Assembly: GCA_963791455.1 (NCBI GenBank)
Contig: CAWBSM010000002.1
Coordinates: 682,001 to 746,000, forward strand
Length of the DNA: 64,000 nucleotides
Origin: Bog-473 sp963791455
Lineage (GTDB): Bacteria; Actinomycetota; Acidimicrobiia; Acidimicrobiales; RAAP-2
Reading direction: 5' to 3'
Shown here: piece after piece, positions 54,406-63,188 of the stretch
Numbering within the stretch: the first letter of the stretch is position 1
How the letters are laid out: each line of letters starts with the position of its first letter
The notes under the pieces: generated by a model
Databases searched by the model: none
What the model was told of the DNA's origin: nothing
Seen by the model: only the letters and a program-made list of their open reading frames with translations
Made by a program: the position numbers and the translations under genes

Positions 54406-56244
54406 TCATAGATCCCACGCGGCGCGCCGGCCGTGGGAGGTGAAGGCATCCCGCAGCGAAGACTCCTCCTCCTTTCCAAAGAGGCGGAATTGCTCGTCGC
54501 CACGCCGACGCAGATACACCGCGTCACCGTGCACCCGGTCGGATCGGAACTTCTCGTGTGCCAAGGTACGAGTCAGGATCTTGTTGGTCGGAGTGGTGGG
54601 TAGGTCCACGCAGACCCGGACGAAGCGTGGCTGCCACTTGGGGCTGAGATCGGCTTGAGCGTCCAGCCAGGCGGCGAAGGACGCCGCGTCGAAGGCCGTG
54701 CCGGTCCGGAGCACCAACGCAATCATCACATGATCCCCCGAGTCCGGAGCGGGCACACCGTAGGCGGAGACCAACATGACGTCCGGATGCCGTGCGACGA
54801 TGGCCTCGATCGGCGCCGCCGTGAAGTTCTCACCGTCCACGCGCAACCAGTCGGTGGTTCGACCGGCGAAGTACACCCATCCGTCATCGTCGACGTACCC
54901 GAGGTCGCCACTCCAGTACCAGCCTCGCCGCGTTGTGTGGTACATGGCCTCGTCGTTGCGGTAGTAACCCTCAAACGGCCCCACGCCGAACGTGTTCACG
55001 ATCTCACCGACACAGCGCTCCGCATTGACGAGACGGCCCTCGCCGTCGAATTCCGCCCGCGACGTCTCGTTCCCCTCCTCGTCGACGACCATGATCCCTT
55101 GGCGCAGACGCCCGATGGACCCGCGTGGACGGTTGCCCGTTCGTTCCAGCGCGATGGCACCTTCCGTCGACCCGAATACGTCGATGATGCGGACACCGAA
55201 ACGCGCCGCGGCGGTCTCGACGACCTGTGGCGACCCCTCGTTCCCGAAGGCGACCCGGAGGGGGTTGTCGGCGTCGTCCGCACGCTCGGGTGTGGCCAGG
55301 AGATAGGTGAGCAGCTTGCCGGTGTAGTTGAACCACGTGGCGCCGTAGTGGCGCACGTCCGGAAGAAAGCGCGACGCGCTGAAGCGCCGGGCCAAGGAGA
55401 GCGAGGCGCCGGACACTAGTGCCGGGGCGAGCCCGGACATCAACGAGTTGGTGTGGAACAGGGGCATTGACGCGTAGCCAACATCCTCGGGTTTCAGCTC
55501 GAGCATCATGGCCATTCGGTTGCCTGTGGTCAGCAGTCGACGTTGCGTGCACCGCACCGCCTTAGGCGCGGCGGACGTTCCGGACGTAAAGAGCAGCGCC
55601 CAGAGTGCATCCACGTCGGGAGCGGCCGGAGGAGTCCCCGCGTCGCGCTCGGCCCAGGCTGCCTGGAGTGCCTGCTCGAGCGGCTCACCCTCGGCCGACG
55701 GGTCGTCCCGGTCATCGAAGCGGTCCGAGACCAGGATCCCAGCCGAGAGCGCCACTCCCTGGGTGCCCTTTCGCAGCTGCTCCTCGTGACGGGGTTCGGT
55801 GATGACCAATTGGAGGTCCGTGTGCGAGATGTCGTGGCCGAGATGCTCGCCCCGACGCGTGAAGTTCAACCCCGTCACGGCGGCACCGACGAGGCCCGCA
55901 CCACAGAGCGCAAAGACGTAGTCAGGCGTGTTGTCGAGCAGAAGTCCCACATGGGGCGGGCGGCCCGGGTCGAGTCTGGCGCGGTAGAGCGCGGCGAAGC
56001 GCTCCGATTCGGCCAGAAGCTGGCGGTGTGTCCACACGCGGTGGCCAAACCGCAGGGCAGCACGGTCGGCAGAGGCGGCTTCCGTGCCGTTCCGACGCAG
56101 GAGCGCGGCCGCGCTCGGAGCGGGGAGCGGCACTTCCGCCAGCGGTGGAGCGAATCGGGCAAGCGGCAGGCGGGACGCAGGTGATTCCCGGGCCTCGGCC
56201 TTGGCGTCGCCCCCCGCCGTTTTATCTCGTCCCGTCCGGGTCAC
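54406..56244 (-). CDS. fadD: Acyl-CoA synthetase (FadD/AMP-ligase family)
   Basis: 612 residues. AMP-binding motif LLFTSGTSAAPKAV, then FGSTEGAIAL, YWSGDLGYVDDDG and PTNKILTRTL near the C-terminal catalytic lysine (PTNKI). It activates a carboxylic acid to acyl-CoA. The substrate is unknown; the sequence resembles actinobacterial FadD17-like ligases. It faces a divergent Rieske oxygenase gene 232 bases away. Confidence 0.88.
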   Translation of the reverse strand: MTRTGRDKTAGGDAKAEARESPASRLPLARFAPPLAEVPLPAPSAAALLRRNGTEAASADRAALRFGHRVWTHRQLLAESERFAALYRARLDPGRPPHVGLLLDNTPDYVFALCGAGLVGAAVTGLNFTRRGEHLGHDISHTDLQLVITEPRHEEQLRKGTQGVALSAGILVSDRFDDRDDPSAEGEPLEQALQAAWAERDAGTPPAAPDVDALWALLFTSGTSAAPKAVRCTQRRLLTTGNRMAMMLELKPEDVGYASMPLFHTNSLMSGLAPALVSGASLSLARRFSASRFLPDVRHYGATWFNYTGKLLTYLLATPERADDADNPLRVAFGNEGSPQVVETAAARFGVRIIDVFGSTEGAIALERTGNRPRGSIGRLRQGIMVVDEEGNETSRAEFDGEGRLVNAERCVGEIVNTFGVGPFEGYYRNDEAMYHTTRRGWYWSGDLGYVDDDGWVYFAGRTTDWLRVDGENFTAAPIEAIVARHPDVMLVSAYGVPAPDSGDHVMIALVLRTGTAFDAASFAAWLDAQADLSPKWQPRFVRVCVDLPTTPTNKILTRTLAHEKFRSDRVHGDAVYLRRRGDEQFRLFGKEEESSLRDAFTSHGRRAAWDL

Positions 56245-56475
56245 CGATCACCATCACGGACCACTGACTCATTACGCTCCCCAACGATCGTCGCCGGAAG
56301 TCCACCTTGTCGCGTATGACGGCGGTCCCCAGCGGGAGCAAAAGTATAGGGCGGGCACCCGCTCCTCCACCGACGACGGGGCCACCACACGCCCGACCAC
56401 TCGCTCTAGCATGGCCGGCGATCATGCCGATGGCCCGCGTTGCTGGCTCTCGGCGCATCGAAGGAGATCGACGAC

Positions 56476-57777
56476 ATGGATCTCAAGTGCCTGTTGATCG
56501 GCGAAGACGATACCGTTCCCAGGGAGCGTTACACCGACCCCGAGTTTGCCACCCTGGAGTTCGAGCGCCTCTGGTCGCGGGTCTGGCAGGTTGCGTGCCG
56601 CGAGGAGGAGATAACCGAGGTCGGCGCCTTCTGCGAGTACGTCATCGGCGACCAGTCCATCTTGGTCGTTCGGTCGGACCGGGAGACTGTCAATGCCTTC
56701 CACAACACCTGTCTCCACCGTGGCACTCGCCTCGCCGATGGAACCGGCCGATTCCCCGAGCAGTGCATTCGATGTCGCTTCCACGGCTGGCGTTACGACC
56801 TCGATGGAAGATTGGTTGAGGTCGTCGACCGACACGAGTTCGATCCGATACCGCAGGACGCGGGATTACGAGCAGTGCGGGTCGAGCGGTGGGGTGGCTT
56901 CGTCTGGGTCTGTCTGGACCGCTCGGCACCGCCCCTGGCTGAGTATCTTGACCCGCTGACCACCTTGCTTGCGCCCTACCACCTGGACCATCTTCGGCTT
57001 CGCACCTATCTGTCGACCGTGCTGCCGGCGAACTGGAAGGTCGCAGTCGACGCGTTCAACGAGGGATACCACGTGCAGGGGACGCATCCACAGATCCTGC
57101 CGTGGACCGACGACGTGAGCCTCGAGTACGAATCGCTGGGTCTCCACTCCCACTACGGCCGATTGCCCAACGCGCGGCGCCAACTTCGACCGAGTCCGCG
57201 CTTGGGACTGTCCGAAGGCGACTACGACGAGGGCGAGATCCTCGAGAATTTCATCCAAGGTCTCGGCGGCCTCTTCTACCGCGACGAGCGAGCCTTGGCC
57301 GACGAGATCCGTGCCAACCCCAACGCCAGCGAGACCATGCTGAGCCGCTATCAGTCGGGGCGGCGCGACCTGCTCGTGGCCCGTGGCGTACGCGTAGAGG
57401 AGTTCGGCGACGATCAACTCACCAGTGCGGACGACGTGTTCTTCTTTCCCAATATGGTTGGCCCGATCTACCCGGGCATCGCCATCCTCTTTCGGGTCCG
57501 GCCCAACGGGACCGATCCCGACAGTTGCATCAAGGACACGTGGTTCCTGCAGTGGCCTCAGGAAGGCGAACCTCCCAAGATGGCCGAGCGCCGTTTTTTC
57601 CCGGTCTGGACGGAGCGCGACTGGGGCGAGATCACCAATCAGGACTACGCCAACATGGAGCACGTACAGGTTGGGTTGAAGTCACGCGGAGGGCCACCCA
57701 TCAGGCTCAACCGTCGCCAGGAGGCCAACGTCCTGCATATGCACCGCGTGATCGACCGCTACCTGACCCAAACCTGA
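56476..57777 (+). CDS. Rieske oxygenase large subunit (aromatic ring-hydroxylating type)
   Basis: 433 residues, AAGGAG nine bases before ATG 56476. Rieske cluster ligands: C79-L-H81 in NTCLHRGTR and C100-R-F-H103 in CRFHGW. Mononuclear iron site in DAFNEGYHVQGTH (His-x4-His). It inserts oxygen into an aromatic or steroid-like substrate and needs ferredoxin and reductase partners that are not adjacent. It converges with the SDR gene. Confidence 0.9.
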   Translation: MDLKCLLIGEDDTVPRERYTDPEFATLEFERLWSRVWQVACREEEITEVGAFCEYVIGDQSILVVRSDRETVNAFHNTCLHRGTRLADGTGRFPEQCIRCRFHGWRYDLDGRLVEVVDRHEFDPIPQDAGLRAVRVERWGGFVWVCLDRSAPPLAEYLDPLTTLLAPYHLDHLRLRTYLSTVLPANWKVAVDAFNEGYHVQGTHPQILPWTDDVSLEYESLGLHSHYGRLPNARRQLRPSPRLGLSEGDYDEGEILENFIQGLGGLFYRDERALADEIRANPNASETMLSRYQSGRRDLLVARGVRVEEFGDDQLTSADDVFFFPNMVGPIYPGIAILFRVRPNGTDPDSCIKDTWFLQWPQEGEPPKMAERRFFPVWTERDWGEITNQDYANMEHVQVGLKSRGGPPIRLNRRQEANVLHMHRVIDRYLTQT

Positions 57778-57794
57778 TACGCGGTTCAGCGCCC

Positions 57795-58565
57795 TCAAAG
57801 CGTGCGGTAGAGGCCGCCGTCGACCGGCACTTGTGCGCCGTTGATGTAGCTGGCGGCGTCGCTGGCCAGGAACACGCACGCTCCCACGAGGTCCTCGGGC
57901 GTCCCCATGCGCCGCATCGGATTCTGTCCGGCAATACGTGCCTTGGTCTCCTGCGGCCAGTTCCTGGTGAGGTCCGTATCACAGGCGCTTGGCAGCACCA
58001 GGTTGGCGCGGACCTTGGGCGCCCATGCGCCCGCGAGCGCGAGTGTCAGCGCGTTGAGGCTGGCCTTGGCCATCGCATAGGGCAAGTCGGTGGCGGTTGG
58101 TCGCAACGAGCCGACGGACGAGACGTTGATGATCGACCCGCCGTCTCCTTGTGCCATCCGTTCCCCGATGAGAACGCTCAAACGGAAGGGGCCTCTGGCG
58201 TTCACGGCATGCACCTTGTCGTACAGGTCTTCGGACACCGAGGTCAGGCTGTCGTAGGCGGGCGACATCCCCGCGTTGTTCACCAGCACGTCGCACCGTC
58301 CCAGCTCTCGATAGACGCTTTCGACGAGGCGGTCGCAATCCTGCCAGCGGCCGACATGGCACTCGAAAGGCACTGCTCGCCGGCCGGTTGCCGACTTGAC
58401 ATCGCGGGCCGCTGCCTCGCAATTGTCCAGTTTTCGGCTGGCAATCGCGATGTCGGCTCCAGCCGAGGCAAGGCCCTCGGACACGGCCCGTCCGATGCCC
58501 CGGCTGCCGCCGGTGACGAGGGCGATCTTGCCGCGGAGGTCGAACAGCTCCTCCGTCGTCTTCAT
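57795..58565 (-). CDS. Short-chain dehydrogenase/reductase (SDR)
   Basis: 256 residues from ATG 58565 (MKTTEELFDLRGK), preceded by GGAGG. TGGSRGIG cofactor loop, LVNNAGMS, NVSSVGS and YAMAKASLNAL (Tyr-x3-Lys). A C-terminal substrate and cofactor region ends MGTPEDLVGACVFLASDAAS and the usual VDGGLYRTL. NAD(P)-dependent oxidoreductase, likely cooperating with the neighbouring oxygenase. Confidence 0.9.
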   Translation of the reverse strand: MKTTEELFDLRGKIALVTGGSRGIGRAVSEGLASAGADIAIASRKLDNCEAAARDVKSATGRRAVPFECHVGRWQDCDRLVESVYRELGRCDVLVNNAGMSPAYDSLTSVSEDLYDKVHAVNARGPFRLSVLIGERMAQGDGGSIINVSSVGSLRPTATDLPYAMAKASLNALTLALAGAWAPKVRANLVLPSACDTDLTRNWPQETKARIAGQNPMRRMGTPEDLVGACVFLASDAASYINGAQVPVDGGLYRTL

Positions 58566-58681
58566 GGCGCCCTCCTGTCCCTGCTGCATCAGACCGGTCG
58601 TTGGTCAACGGGAACAATACGGGTGTTCGACCCGGACGAAAAGGGTTCACGCCGTGACGCGATGGTCTCAGCCCTGCGGCG

Positions 58682-58951
58682 TCACCAGGCGTCGAAGGTT
58701 TCCGAATGGAAGTCGATGGCTGTCACCAGATCTCGGAGTCGGTCCGGGTCCACCTGGGTGCCCGCGAACGGTCCCGTCACAGACCGCTGCGCGGCCAGCG
58801 CGACCTCCGTGCATGCGTTCAGCAGCCAGGAAACGTGCGCCTCGAGCTTCGCGTTCGGGCAGGGATTCGTTGCGAGCCAGGCGGCCCCGTCCTTCGTGGC
58901 GGCGTCCAGCTCGTCTGCCGCCGCCAACATGGTGACCTTGTTCACTCTCAT
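58682..58951 (-). CDS. Conserved-looking small helical hypothetical protein
   Basis: 89 residues from ATG 58951. Amphipathic helices (LAAADELDAATKDGAAWLA, EAHVSWLLNACTEVALAAQ) and an Asp-rich C-terminus. No recognised family. It lies between the SDR and the BrkB-like gene on the same strand. Confidence 0.6.
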   Translation of the reverse strand: MRVNKVTMLAAADELDAATKDGAAWLATNPCPNAKLEAHVSWLLNACTEVALAAQRSVTGPFAGTQVDPDRLRDLVTAIDFHSETFDAW

Positions 58952-59301
58952 CGATTCAGAGAACCGCCGCTGAGCGGTCATCACGGGCTGCAGGACGACG
59001 ATTGCCCTGATGCGCCACCGTGATACTGAGGTCTTTTGTCCTAACTCCATGGTGATCGAATGTCGGGCGGGGCCGGAGCCCGTTGTCAGACCAGTTGTTT
59101 GTCGGCCCCGCCCTACAGCGATTCTCGCAACCGGCTGCCAAGACCCATAGAGCCGTTCGTATCTGAACCGCACAACCCACCGACAACACCTGAAGGATGG
59201 AGTCGCCACGACCGGCCCGGGTCGAGGGCCGGCCCATCGACCAGATGACTCATCCCCGGCCGATCATCGCGAAAGGAAGACGGGTTTCGGCCAGCTGGCG
59301 C
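58952..59301. other. Intergenic stretch without a supported gene
   Basis: About 350 bases without a conserved ORF. It includes the upstream region of the 89-residue gene. Confidence 0.45.
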
Positions 59302-60321
59302 TCATCCTGGTGGGGCCCCGACGTCGTCTTGTGGCTCCTGACGTCGCCAGAGCGTCGCATTGAGGCCCGCTGACCCCACGATGATCCGGCCGAGTACGTA
59401 CACCCAGAGCAGCACGGCGAGGGCGATGCCGACTGCTCCGTAGGTGTTGGACTTCCTCGCCACCAAGGGACCGATCCAGAACGTCGTGAGCAGGTGTAGG
59501 CCGTCCAGCCCGATCGCCCAGAGAATCGCCCCGGGAATGAGAAGCCGGGCGGAGACCGCTGCGTGGGGTAGGAGCCAAGAGACCCACCACCACAAGCCAA
59601 ATGCCGCCGCGGTGACGAGACCCACCATCAGCACCGCGCCCAGGACCCCAGCCGCGCTCCGCAGGTCATTGAGCACGGAACCGAGTATCGACATCGCCAG
59701 GGCAATCGCGATCAGGATCAGGATCGGCCGTTGGCCGGTCGGCTTCACCCGAGGCGTCTGCCAAATGAGCCGATTCACCACGAACAGTGTCTTGATCAAG
59801 CTCCTGGCCGTGAGGATGAGGGCCCCGATGGCCCCGATGACGAGGATCAGCTGGGTCCAGGCACTCTGGTCCTGGATATTGACGACGGCGCTCGCCAGCA
59901 CACCCGTGATCCCGACCGTCTTGGCCAACTCGGCCGGGTCCTGATTCGCCGTGTCGGCGATCAGACCGAGGACCGTGAAGACGACGTAGACGAAGGGCAC
60001 GAGGAACAGGAACATCCGGAAGGCGACCGCGCCGGCGAGGATGCCCCCTCCGACGTCGGCGTCGAAACCCTGTACGTCGTAGCCGGCAGCGACGATGCCA
60101 CCTCGCTTCCGACGTTCCTGCAGCACGCCTTCGATCCGGAAGCGCGTGGCGACGACCCAACGGCGTCCGCGGTCCACGAGCCGGCCGATTCGCCCGCTCG
60201 TGTCGCCCGGGCTGGGGACGTCAACGGTCGAGGCGCCGTCGACGACCGAAGGTACGCAGCCCGACGTCCCGGTCGCGGAAGGCGCCACGCTGCGATGAAT
60301 GTGCCCCGCCTCTTCGGGCAT
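59302..60321 (-). CDS. YihY/BrkB-family inner-membrane protein
   Basis: 339 residues from ATG 60321. A polar N-terminal part (about 80 residues) precedes six or so hydrophobic helices: GAVAFRMFLFLVPFVYVVFT, LILVIGAIGALILTARSLI, ILIAIALAMSILGSVL, GLVTAAAFGLWWWVSWLLP and ALAVLLWVYVLGRIIVGSAG. This is the YihY/BrkB layout, once thought to be RNase BN. The transport substrate is unknown. The longer frame upstream (60405) is Arg-rich. Confidence 0.85.
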   Translation of the reverse strand: MPEEAGHIHRSVAPSATGTSGCVPSVVDGASTVDVPSPGDTSGRIGRLVDRGRRWVVATRFRIEGVLQERRKRGGIVAAGYDVQGFDADVGGGILAGAVAFRMFLFLVPFVYVVFTVLGLIADTANQDPAELAKTVGITGVLASAVVNIQDQSAWTQLILVIGAIGALILTARSLIKTLFVVNRLIWQTPRVKPTGQRPILILIAIALAMSILGSVLNDLRSAAGVLGAVLMVGLVTAAAFGLWWWVSWLLPHAAVSARLLIPGAILWAIGLDGLHLLTTFWIGPLVARKSNTYGAVGIALAVLLWVYVLGRIIVGSAGLNATLWRRQEPQDDVGAPPG

Positions 60322-60429
60322 ACGGCCAAGGTTACGCAGGCGGGATGTCGGCGCGAGCCACCTTGCCCGAGCGCCATCTCCCGTCACATCCCGCACACCG
60401 TGCAATGGGCTGCCAGAGTCAGGTGACGA

Positions 60430-61797
60430 TCAGCTGGAGGATCCCGGGGATGCCGTTGCCGGTGAGGACGCCGGTGTTGTCGTTTCCGTTGCTGGGGCAG
60501 AGAGGTGCGCGGAGGCGACGTAGGAGACGATCACTGCCACGATGATCAAGGGCATGAGGGCGATTCCGTCCGACGCCAGGAGGAGCGAGGCCAGGAGGAC
60601 CGAGACCAGAGGCAAGCCCAGCATGGCCGCCGTCATCGCCCCGATCCCCATGCCCACCCCCGCGATCATCGGCAGGCCGGGGAGGTGCGAGAGGGCGATC
60701 CCGACTGCAGCGCCGATGAACATGCCGGGGAAGATCGGACCCCCACGAAACCCACTGAGTGAAACGGAATAGGCGGCGCCCTTGCACACGACGAGCGCCA
60801 CGATCGCCCCCGCCGAGAACGACGCTGCGTGCTGGACGAGCGTCGGCAGCGCGCTCTGACCGGAGAAGAGCACGTACGTGCTCGACTTGCCGGTGATCTC
60901 GAAGAACACGATGGCGAGCGCTGCCACCACGAGGCCCAGCACGGGCGTCAGAAGAACTTTGCGTCGCTCGACGACGGGCTGCAGGGCGAGCGCGCCCCGC
61001 TTGATCACGACACCCAAGATCGCGGCGGCAAGTCCGATCCCGATCGCCCAGAGGAATTCAGCTCCGGTCGGCGATCCAAAGTGTGGGATCCGCCCGATGC
61101 TCAAAGAAAAGGTCCCGTACCCCGACCAGGCATCGAGCCCGACGAAGATGAGCGAGCCGATACCCGCCGCCAGTAAACCGGGCACCAGGACCACCCCCAG
61201 CAGCGGACCGCCGAGTCCGGCCGCCTCCATGAGCAGGAACGCCCCGACGATCGGCGATCCGAGCAGCGTCGCAATGGCAGCAAAACTGCCCGCTCCCCCG
61301 ATGACCACGACGGCCATCGCCGGGGCGTCCTTTTTGACCAGATGCACGGCGAGCACACCGAGGCCGCCGCCGATGGCGATGAGGGGGGCCTCGGGACCGA
61401 GGACCGCTCCGAGGCACAGGGTGGCCAGCGAGGCGACGATGATCCCGGGGAGGTCGAGCGGATCGACCCCACCGGCCGCCTTGAAGCCCTCGGCCGGCTT
61501 GTGACCGCCGGTCCCGTGTAGATAACGGAGAGTGAGTCCGACAATCAAACCCCCCAAAACGAGGGGCAGGATTGGCCACCAGGCCGGCACCGAGGTGAAC
61601 CAGTCCTTCGGCAGCGTCTGGAAGACGAACTTCTGAGCGACCGCGACGAACTTCAGGTACACGTAGGCGACGGCTGAGATGGGTGCCCCAATCAAGGCGG
61701 CCAATACGAGCAGCGTCAGGTAGCGGCGAGAGCGGAGCAACGACAGGGGGTCGCTGGGCGGAGCCGCTGCAGACGGCGGCGACGTCGGATCCGTCAC
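60430..61797 (-). CDS. CLC chloride channel/transporter, minimal form
   Basis: 455 residues, about ten hydrophobic spans. Filter region GAVLGPEAPLIAIG includes the gating Glu after Pro. Second helix motif FRGGPIFPGMFIG. No CBS or RCK_C tail, but a short Ser/Thr/Pro-rich end. It is a second CLC in the window, smaller than 49094-51166. Likely Cl-/H+ exchanger or channel; fluoride transport is possible but not shown. Confidence 0.88.
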   Translation of the reverse strand: MTDPTSPPSAAAPPSDPLSLLRSRRYLTLLVLAALIGAPISAVAYVYLKFVAVAQKFVFQTLPKDWFTSVPAWWPILPLVLGGLIVGLTLRYLHGTGGHKPAEGFKAAGGVDPLDLPGIIVASLATLCLGAVLGPEAPLIAIGGGLGVLAVHLVKKDAPAMAVVVIGGAGSFAAIATLLGSPIVGAFLLMEAAGLGGPLLGVVLVPGLLAAGIGSLIFVGLDAWSGYGTFSLSIGRIPHFGSPTGAEFLWAIGIGLAAAILGVVIKRGALALQPVVERRKVLLTPVLGLVVAALAIVFFEITGKSSTYVLFSGQSALPTLVQHAASFSAGAIVALVVCKGAAYSVSLSGFRGGPIFPGMFIGAAVGIALSHLPGLPMIAGVGMGIGAMTAAMLGLPLVSVLLASLLLASDGIALMPLIIVAVIVSYVASAHLSAPATETTTPASSPATASPGSSS

Positions 61798-61835
61798 GAC
61801 GTGTGAACCTCAGGTGAGGTGGACAGTCTGATCGC

Positions 61836-62141
61836 TCAGCCGCCCGGGGTGTGGTGGGCCACCAACTCGATCCAGGTGACGCTCGAGGGAGGGCCGGTGA
61901 CACCGCCCTTCGCCAGGGCCTCTCCGAGGCGCTCCTCCATGAACCTGGCCTGGTGCTCCGGAGTGTCCCAGATCTCCGTGACCACGAGGTGACCGTCCTC
62001 GTTGAGCCCCGCCGCGTGGACTTGCAGGCCATCGGGCCAGTCACCCTCACCCGTCGCCACGTCGATACCTAGTTCTTTGTTGACGGCGTCGTATTCCTTT
62101 GTCGTGACGCCCTCGAATTCCAAGATCACCTGTGCCGGCAT
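61836..62141 (-). CDS. ABM-like small protein
   Basis: 101 residues. MPAQVILEFEGVTTKEYDAV, LQVHAAGLNEDGHLVVTEIW and HQARFMEERLGEAL show the dimeric alpha-beta-barrel layout. It resembles the 95-residue protein at 29093-29380 (shared HAAG-x-DG pattern). It begins 108 bases downstream of the PhyH gene on the same strand. Function unknown. Confidence 0.7.
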   Translation of the reverse strand: MPAQVILEFEGVTTKEYDAVNKELGIDVATGEGDWPDGLQVHAAGLNEDGHLVVTEIWDTPEHQARFMEERLGEALAKGGVTGPPSSVTWIELVAHHTPGG

Positions 62142-62249
62142 GGCCGGTCCTCCTTCGCACGTAGTTCCTGGCGGTCATTATGTCGAGTTGGACACCGCGG
62201 TGCCCGGATCAGATTCGATAGGCAGAAAACTCGACTCGGCCCGCGAACA

Positions 62250-63122
62250 CTACGCGACGCTGCCGACCCGATAGGGCTCGAGATCGAGGCCCGGATAGCG
62301 GGCGGCGACGCCTTCCAGTGTTTGCGCGGTCCAGTACGGATCGCCGGGACGAGGGAATCCGAAGAGGTCACGTTCGCGCACGCTGCACTGGGGCATGAAC
62401 TTGGCCCAGCGCTCCGGCGACGCCTTGGGCCATGCCATCTTCCCGCCCCAGGTGGTCCCGCGTACTTGGAAGTCCGCCAGGATGGAGAAACGTGACCGGC
62501 CCGGCGCGGCGAAGTCGGAGCCGCGGTGCAAGATGTCCGTTCGGTAGACCAGCAGGCTTCCCGCCGGACCGGTGCCCGGCACCTCGATGTCGGCCAGCGA
62601 ACCAAGCGGAATGTACAGCGGCGTGTAGGGAACGTCCTTGCCGTCCTGGTAGGGCACGATGTGGGTCGGGCCGTCGTCCTCGGTCACGTCCGACAAGAAG
62701 ATGAAGGTCGTGAGTTGTTGGTAGCGCGTCTCGGGACGGGGCACCACCAGGCTGTGGCTGCCGAAGTCGCGGTGCAGCGGCTGGTCGTAGTCGACGGCGC
62801 CGGCGTACTTGGCCCACAGCTCCACCTTGTAGAGATGGAGCTCGACGGTTTGCAGGTAGCGCTCGGCCATGTCCACCAGGTCGGGGTGCACAGCCAGGCG
62901 ATTGAGGTCCCACGAACGGTACGGGAACTCCTCGACGCCGGCGAACTGGCTCGCCGCGTAGCGCGTGTACCGCTCGGGTTCCGCGAAGTAGTCCTCGGGC
63001 CTCGGGAAGTGGAGCCAGAGTGCATCCTGGGCTGCCGCAACTTCATCCGGACCCAGGAAGCCCTCCATGAGCGAGTAGCCGCGTTCGCGTACCTCGTCGA
63101 GGTTGGTGTCGGGAACCCGCAT
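62250..63122 (-). CDS. Phytanoyl-CoA dioxygenase (PhyH)-family protein
   Basis: 290 residues from ATG 63122 (MRVPDTNLDEVRERGYSLME). The iron facial triad is His-x-Asp in PLHRDFGSHS and a distal His in DILHRGSDFA, with the 2-oxoglutarate Arg in GRSRFSIL. It would be a Fe(II)/2-oxoglutarate hydroxylase. The family acts on lipids, alkaloids or natural products; the substrate is unknown. Divergent from the zinc dehydrogenase gene. Confidence 0.85.
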   Translation of the reverse strand: MRVPDTNLDEVRERGYSLMEGFLGPDEVAAAQDALWLHFPRPEDYFAEPERYTRYAASQFAGVEEFPYRSWDLNRLAVHPDLVDMAERYLQTVELHLYKVELWAKYAGAVDYDQPLHRDFGSHSLVVPRPETRYQQLTTFIFLSDVTEDDGPTHIVPYQDGKDVPYTPLYIPLGSLADIEVPGTGPAGSLLVYRTDILHRGSDFAAPGRSRFSILADFQVRGTTWGGKMAWPKASPERWAKFMPQCSVRERDLFGFPRPGDPYWTAQTLEGVAARYPGLDLEPYRVGSVA

Positions 63123-63188
63123 CGCGAAGCACCATAGGCCAGGTCGATTCCCCGTGATCCGCCGGCCCGCCGCGCCTACGCTCACGTC

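Noticed and set aside
57102..58973. 623-codon plus-strand ORF
   Set aside because: Runs in the wrong frame of the Rieske gene and antisense to the SDR gene; composition is not protein-like.
60430..61797. Fluoride-specific CLC with fluoride riboswitch
   Set aside because: No riboswitch-like structure was seen upstream, and the filter does not show a clear CLC-F signature.
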